Below, one piece after another: positions 44,691 through 46,558 of a DNA stretch of 46,558 bases. Under the pieces are notes generated by a model, which saw only the letters and a program-made list of their open reading frames with translations, was not told the origin of the DNA and ran no database searches. Numbering within the stretch: the stretch's first letter is position 1; each line of letters opens with the position of its first letter. The position numbers and the translations under genes were made by a program. The DNA comes from Vicinamibacteria bacterium (GTDB lineage Bacteria; Acidobacteriota; Vicinamibacteria; Fen-336): contig JAFGSN010000065.1 in the NCBI GenBank assembly GCA_016934575.1, positions 1 to 46,558 on the forward strand, given 5' to 3'.

Positions 44691-45020
44691 TCACGAGGGA
44701 AGCAAAGCGACCCTGCCAGAGAGCCAGAGATGGCCGCGCCCGACCTCACGGAATTTGATGCGGCGCGTGAAGCGCCAATGAGCCTCGCCAATGGCACGCC
44801 GCAGGTCGGCCGGATTCCTCGGCACGGCCACGAGGTGAACGTGGTTCGTCATGAGACAATAAGCCAGAATCTTCACGCCGCAAGCTGTGCAGGAGCGGGC
44901 CATCAGCGCCTTGTGAGCATCGTAATCGCTCTCGGTGAAGAAAGTCCGCTGTCGCCGGTTGCCGTGCTGCGTGATGTGATGCGGAACGTCAGGCACAACG
45001 AGCCGCGCGACTCGGGCCAT
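44691..45020 (-). pseudogene. REP-associated tyrosine transposase, C-terminally truncated
   Basis: A 109-codon frame encoding the N-terminal half of a RAYT/IS200-like Y1 transposase: MARVARLVVPDVPHHITQHG, the HxH metal motif in YCLMTNHVHLVAVP, then AIGEAHWRFTRRIKFREVGRGHLW. Functional members are about 220-240 residues; here a stop follows GRVALLPS, just where relatives read GRFASFPMD. The helix with the catalytic tyrosine is missing, and no continuation is seen in any frame past the stop. It is therefore probably inactive. It sits between the repeats at 44612-44658 and the GT39 gene. Confidence 0.8.
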
Positions 45021-45088
45021 GCGTTAAGGCTAGTCCGAGCGCGTGCCAACCGAGGTCCGAAATTGATACGGTGTTGTCACATCGGCCT

Positions 45089-46558
45089 CTACTCGTAATG
45101 CTTGTATTCTGGCCAAGCCTGCTCGATCGGGACACGCCGCTGGCGTGCCACGAAGATGCCGAGATCGCCCTGGTACGGCATGCAGTAGCGACACAGGTGC
45201 CGCCCGGCTGCCAGCACCTCGCCGTAGCTCTCGAGGTAGTCCTCTCGGCTCCCGCCGAGCCGGATGAAGGTCGTGGGGCTGGGTGAACCGACGCCCCAGA
45301 CCCAGTAGGAATTGTGCGCCGAGATCACGCGTGGCAGCGGGTAGTCGCGCGCGAACAGCTCGAGCGCTCCCGCCTCCCCGTAGTTCCCCACGAACGCTAC
45401 CGTGGTCGCCCTCTCCGCCTCCGGGATCGAGAGGTAGACCGCGGAGACCTCGCGAGCTAAATCCTCCCAGCCGTGCATGTCGGCGAAGAACTGTGGCAGC
45501 TCGGCGAGGGCCTTGTCCTCCGCCGTGGTGGGAGAGACGCCCAGGGCACGCAAGTAGCGCACGTAGTCCGCCACGGGCAGGATCGGCATCGCCAACGGAG
45601 CCACCACGACACCGAAGGCGACGAGCAGCGCGATCAGCAGCCCCGCCAGGCCGCGACTGGCGGTGCGCCAGCGGCCGTGAGTCAGACGCGCGAACAGGAG
45701 GCCACCGCCCGCGAAGAGGGGCGGGTAGGCGGCGGCGAGGTACTCCGACTTGCTGTGAGGGTTCAGCAGCAGAATCCCGAACGCCGTCAGGAAGACGATC
45801 CCCAGGATTCTGAAGCGGCGGCCCTCCTTCGAGAACAAGTACCAGGCAAGACCGGCGAGCGCGACCAGCATCGTGGGCGGGTTCATGTTCACGAGCTGGT
45901 CGAGAACGAAACGGAGGCGCGTCAGGGACGAGTACTTGAGGGCCACCGCGTTCTGCATGAACTCGAAGTGGGCCAAGTCGTGGATGAGGTTCCAGATGAG
46001 GTAGGGGGAGAAAAGAAGGAGCGCGAGGGCGGCGGCCAGGTAGGGCCAGCGGGTCTTCAGCTCGGACCGGAGGCCCGTCGCCAGGAGCCCCACGGCGACT
46101 CCCGCCCCCAACCAGAGGACGCTCGTCTTGTTGAGCAGACCCAGGCCGAGCACGATTCCGAGCACCATCCACCCGCGCGGCGTCGGGCGCTCCGCCAGCC
46201 GCAGCAAGACGTACGCCGCCAGCGTCCAGAGCAGGATGTCGAGGCTGTTCATCGAGTAGAAGGTGAAGAAGGCCAGGAGCTGCCCCGAGGCCACGAAGGC
46301 CAACGCCGCGATCACCGTGGCCAGCCGGCCGCCGCCCATCCTGCGGACCATGAGGCAGACGATGAGCACGCAGAGGGCGGAGGCGATGGCTGGAATCAGG
46401 CGGATCGCGAGGATCGAATCACCGAGGAGCAACCGGCCGAGTGCCAGGACCAAGATGGAGAGCGGCGGGTGGTCGACGTATCCGGCGGCGAGGTGATTGC
46501 TGCACGCGAGGTAGTACAGCTCGTCTCGGAAGTAGCCGTAGCCCCCGAAGGCATTGAC
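45089..46558 (-). CDS. GT39-family membrane glycosyltransferase, 5' end outside the window
   Basis: The frame is open to the window edge; 489 residues are visible. The first visible residues, GYGYFRDELYYLACSNHLA followed by VDHPPLSI, form the catalytic first loop of ArnT/PMT-type GT-C enzymes (acidic residue next to the membrane, then HPPL), so only the first helix is missing. About 10 further helices follow, then an extracytoplasmic domain of about 170 residues ending EQAWPEYKHYE. It probably transfers a polyprenyl-phosphate-linked sugar to an envelope acceptor. It is only distantly similar to the GT39 protein at 36654-38408. GGG, AGG and CCC runs appear more often than in neighbouring genes; together with the adjacent transposase remnant this hints at acquisition, not measured here. 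Confidence 0.87.
   Translation of the reverse strand, partial: VNAFGGYGYFRDELYYLACSNHLAAGYVDHPPLSILVLALGRLLLGDSILAIRLIPAIASALCVLIVCLMVRRMGGGRLATVIAALAFVASGQLLAFFTFYSMNSLDILLWTLAAYVLLRLAERPTPRGWMVLGIVLGLGLLNKTSVLWLGAGVAVGLLATGLRSELKTRWPYLAAALALLLFSPYLIWNLIHDLAHFEFMQNAVALKYSSLTRLRFVLDQLVNMNPPTMLVALAGLAWYLFSKEGRRFRILGIVFLTAFGILLLNPHSKSEYLAAAYPPLFAGGGLLFARLTHGRWRTASRGLAGLLIALLVAFGVVVAPLAMPILPVADYVRYLRALGVSPTTAEDKALAELPQFFADMHGWEDLAREVSAVYLSIPEAERATTVAFVGNYGEAGALELFARDYPLPRVISAHNSYWVWGVGSPSPTTFIRLGGSREDYLESYGEVLAAGRHLCRYCMPYQGDLGIFVARQRRVPIEQAWPEYKHYE

Noticed and set aside
1-46558. CRISPR arrays, rRNA genes, prophage genes or replication origin
   Set aside because: I saw no regularly spaced identical repeats with spacers, no rRNA signature, no phage structural genes and no DnaA-box cluster; absence is by eye only.

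Overview
The window is about 46.5 kb of GC-rich bacterial chromosome. It holds roughly 29 protein genes (two cut by the window ends), one tRNA gene and two decayed transposase genes. The cell is probably diderm. Soluble multi-PAS histidine kinases, Hanks-type Ser/Thr kinases with long accessory regions, a bactofilin, a PilZ protein, a two-component-propeller receptor and a fused aspartokinase-homoserine dehydrogenase together resemble Acidobacteriota, Myxococcota or a neighbouring environmental lineage. No rRNA or other decisive marker is present, so the assignment is tentative.

Layout. 1-6.0 kb: the end of an amino-acid permease, a PilZ protein, a membrane-anchored protein of unknown role, accD, a small coiled-coil protein and a cytosolic Ser/Thr kinase. 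6.2-12.1 kb: a rightward operon of a membrane-anchored solenoid-kinase-pseudokinase, a cysteine-cluster protein, a bactofilin and an RlmI-like rRNA methyltransferase. 12.1-18.8 kb: a surface-glycan module with a sulfotransferase-GT4-GT2 fusion, a paralogous GT4 enzyme and a membrane sulfatase-like enzyme; a transposase (RAYT) scrap lies between the first two. 19-20.8 kb: a GT-C membrane protein just downstream of tRNA-Val(CAC). 21-25 kb: the GlcF and GlcD glycolate oxidase subunits plus a DUF4846 protein. 24.9-27.6 kb: a promoter, a probable threonine attenuator and thrA. 27.7-34.1 kb: two translationally coupled giant sensor kinases. 34.3-36.6 kb: galU and serS, divergent. 36.7-42.8 kb: a GT39 membrane protein and a propeller receptor ending in a chemotaxis signalling domain. 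43-44.7 kb: a DinB-like protein and 3-methyladenine glycosylase I, divergent, bracketed by 17-nt direct repeats. 44.7-46.6 kb: a truncated RAYT transposase and a second GT39 protein running off the window.

Functional themes. One is envelope glycan synthesis and modification: GalU would supply UDP-glucose, soluble GT4/GT2 enzymes and GT-C/GT39 membrane enzymes would build or attach sugars, and the sulfotransferase and sulfatase-like enzyme suggest sulfation or another charged substitution. The other is signal transduction by kinases, PilZ and the MCP-type receptor.

The most unusual items are the strict 13-residue helical repeat array fused to an active kinase and a pseudokinase, the three-enzyme sulfotransferase-GT4-GT2 polypeptide, the propeller receptor with a chemotaxis output, the apparently leaderless threonine attenuator upstream of thrA, and the repeat-bracketed DinB/Tag pair next to a RAYT remnant.
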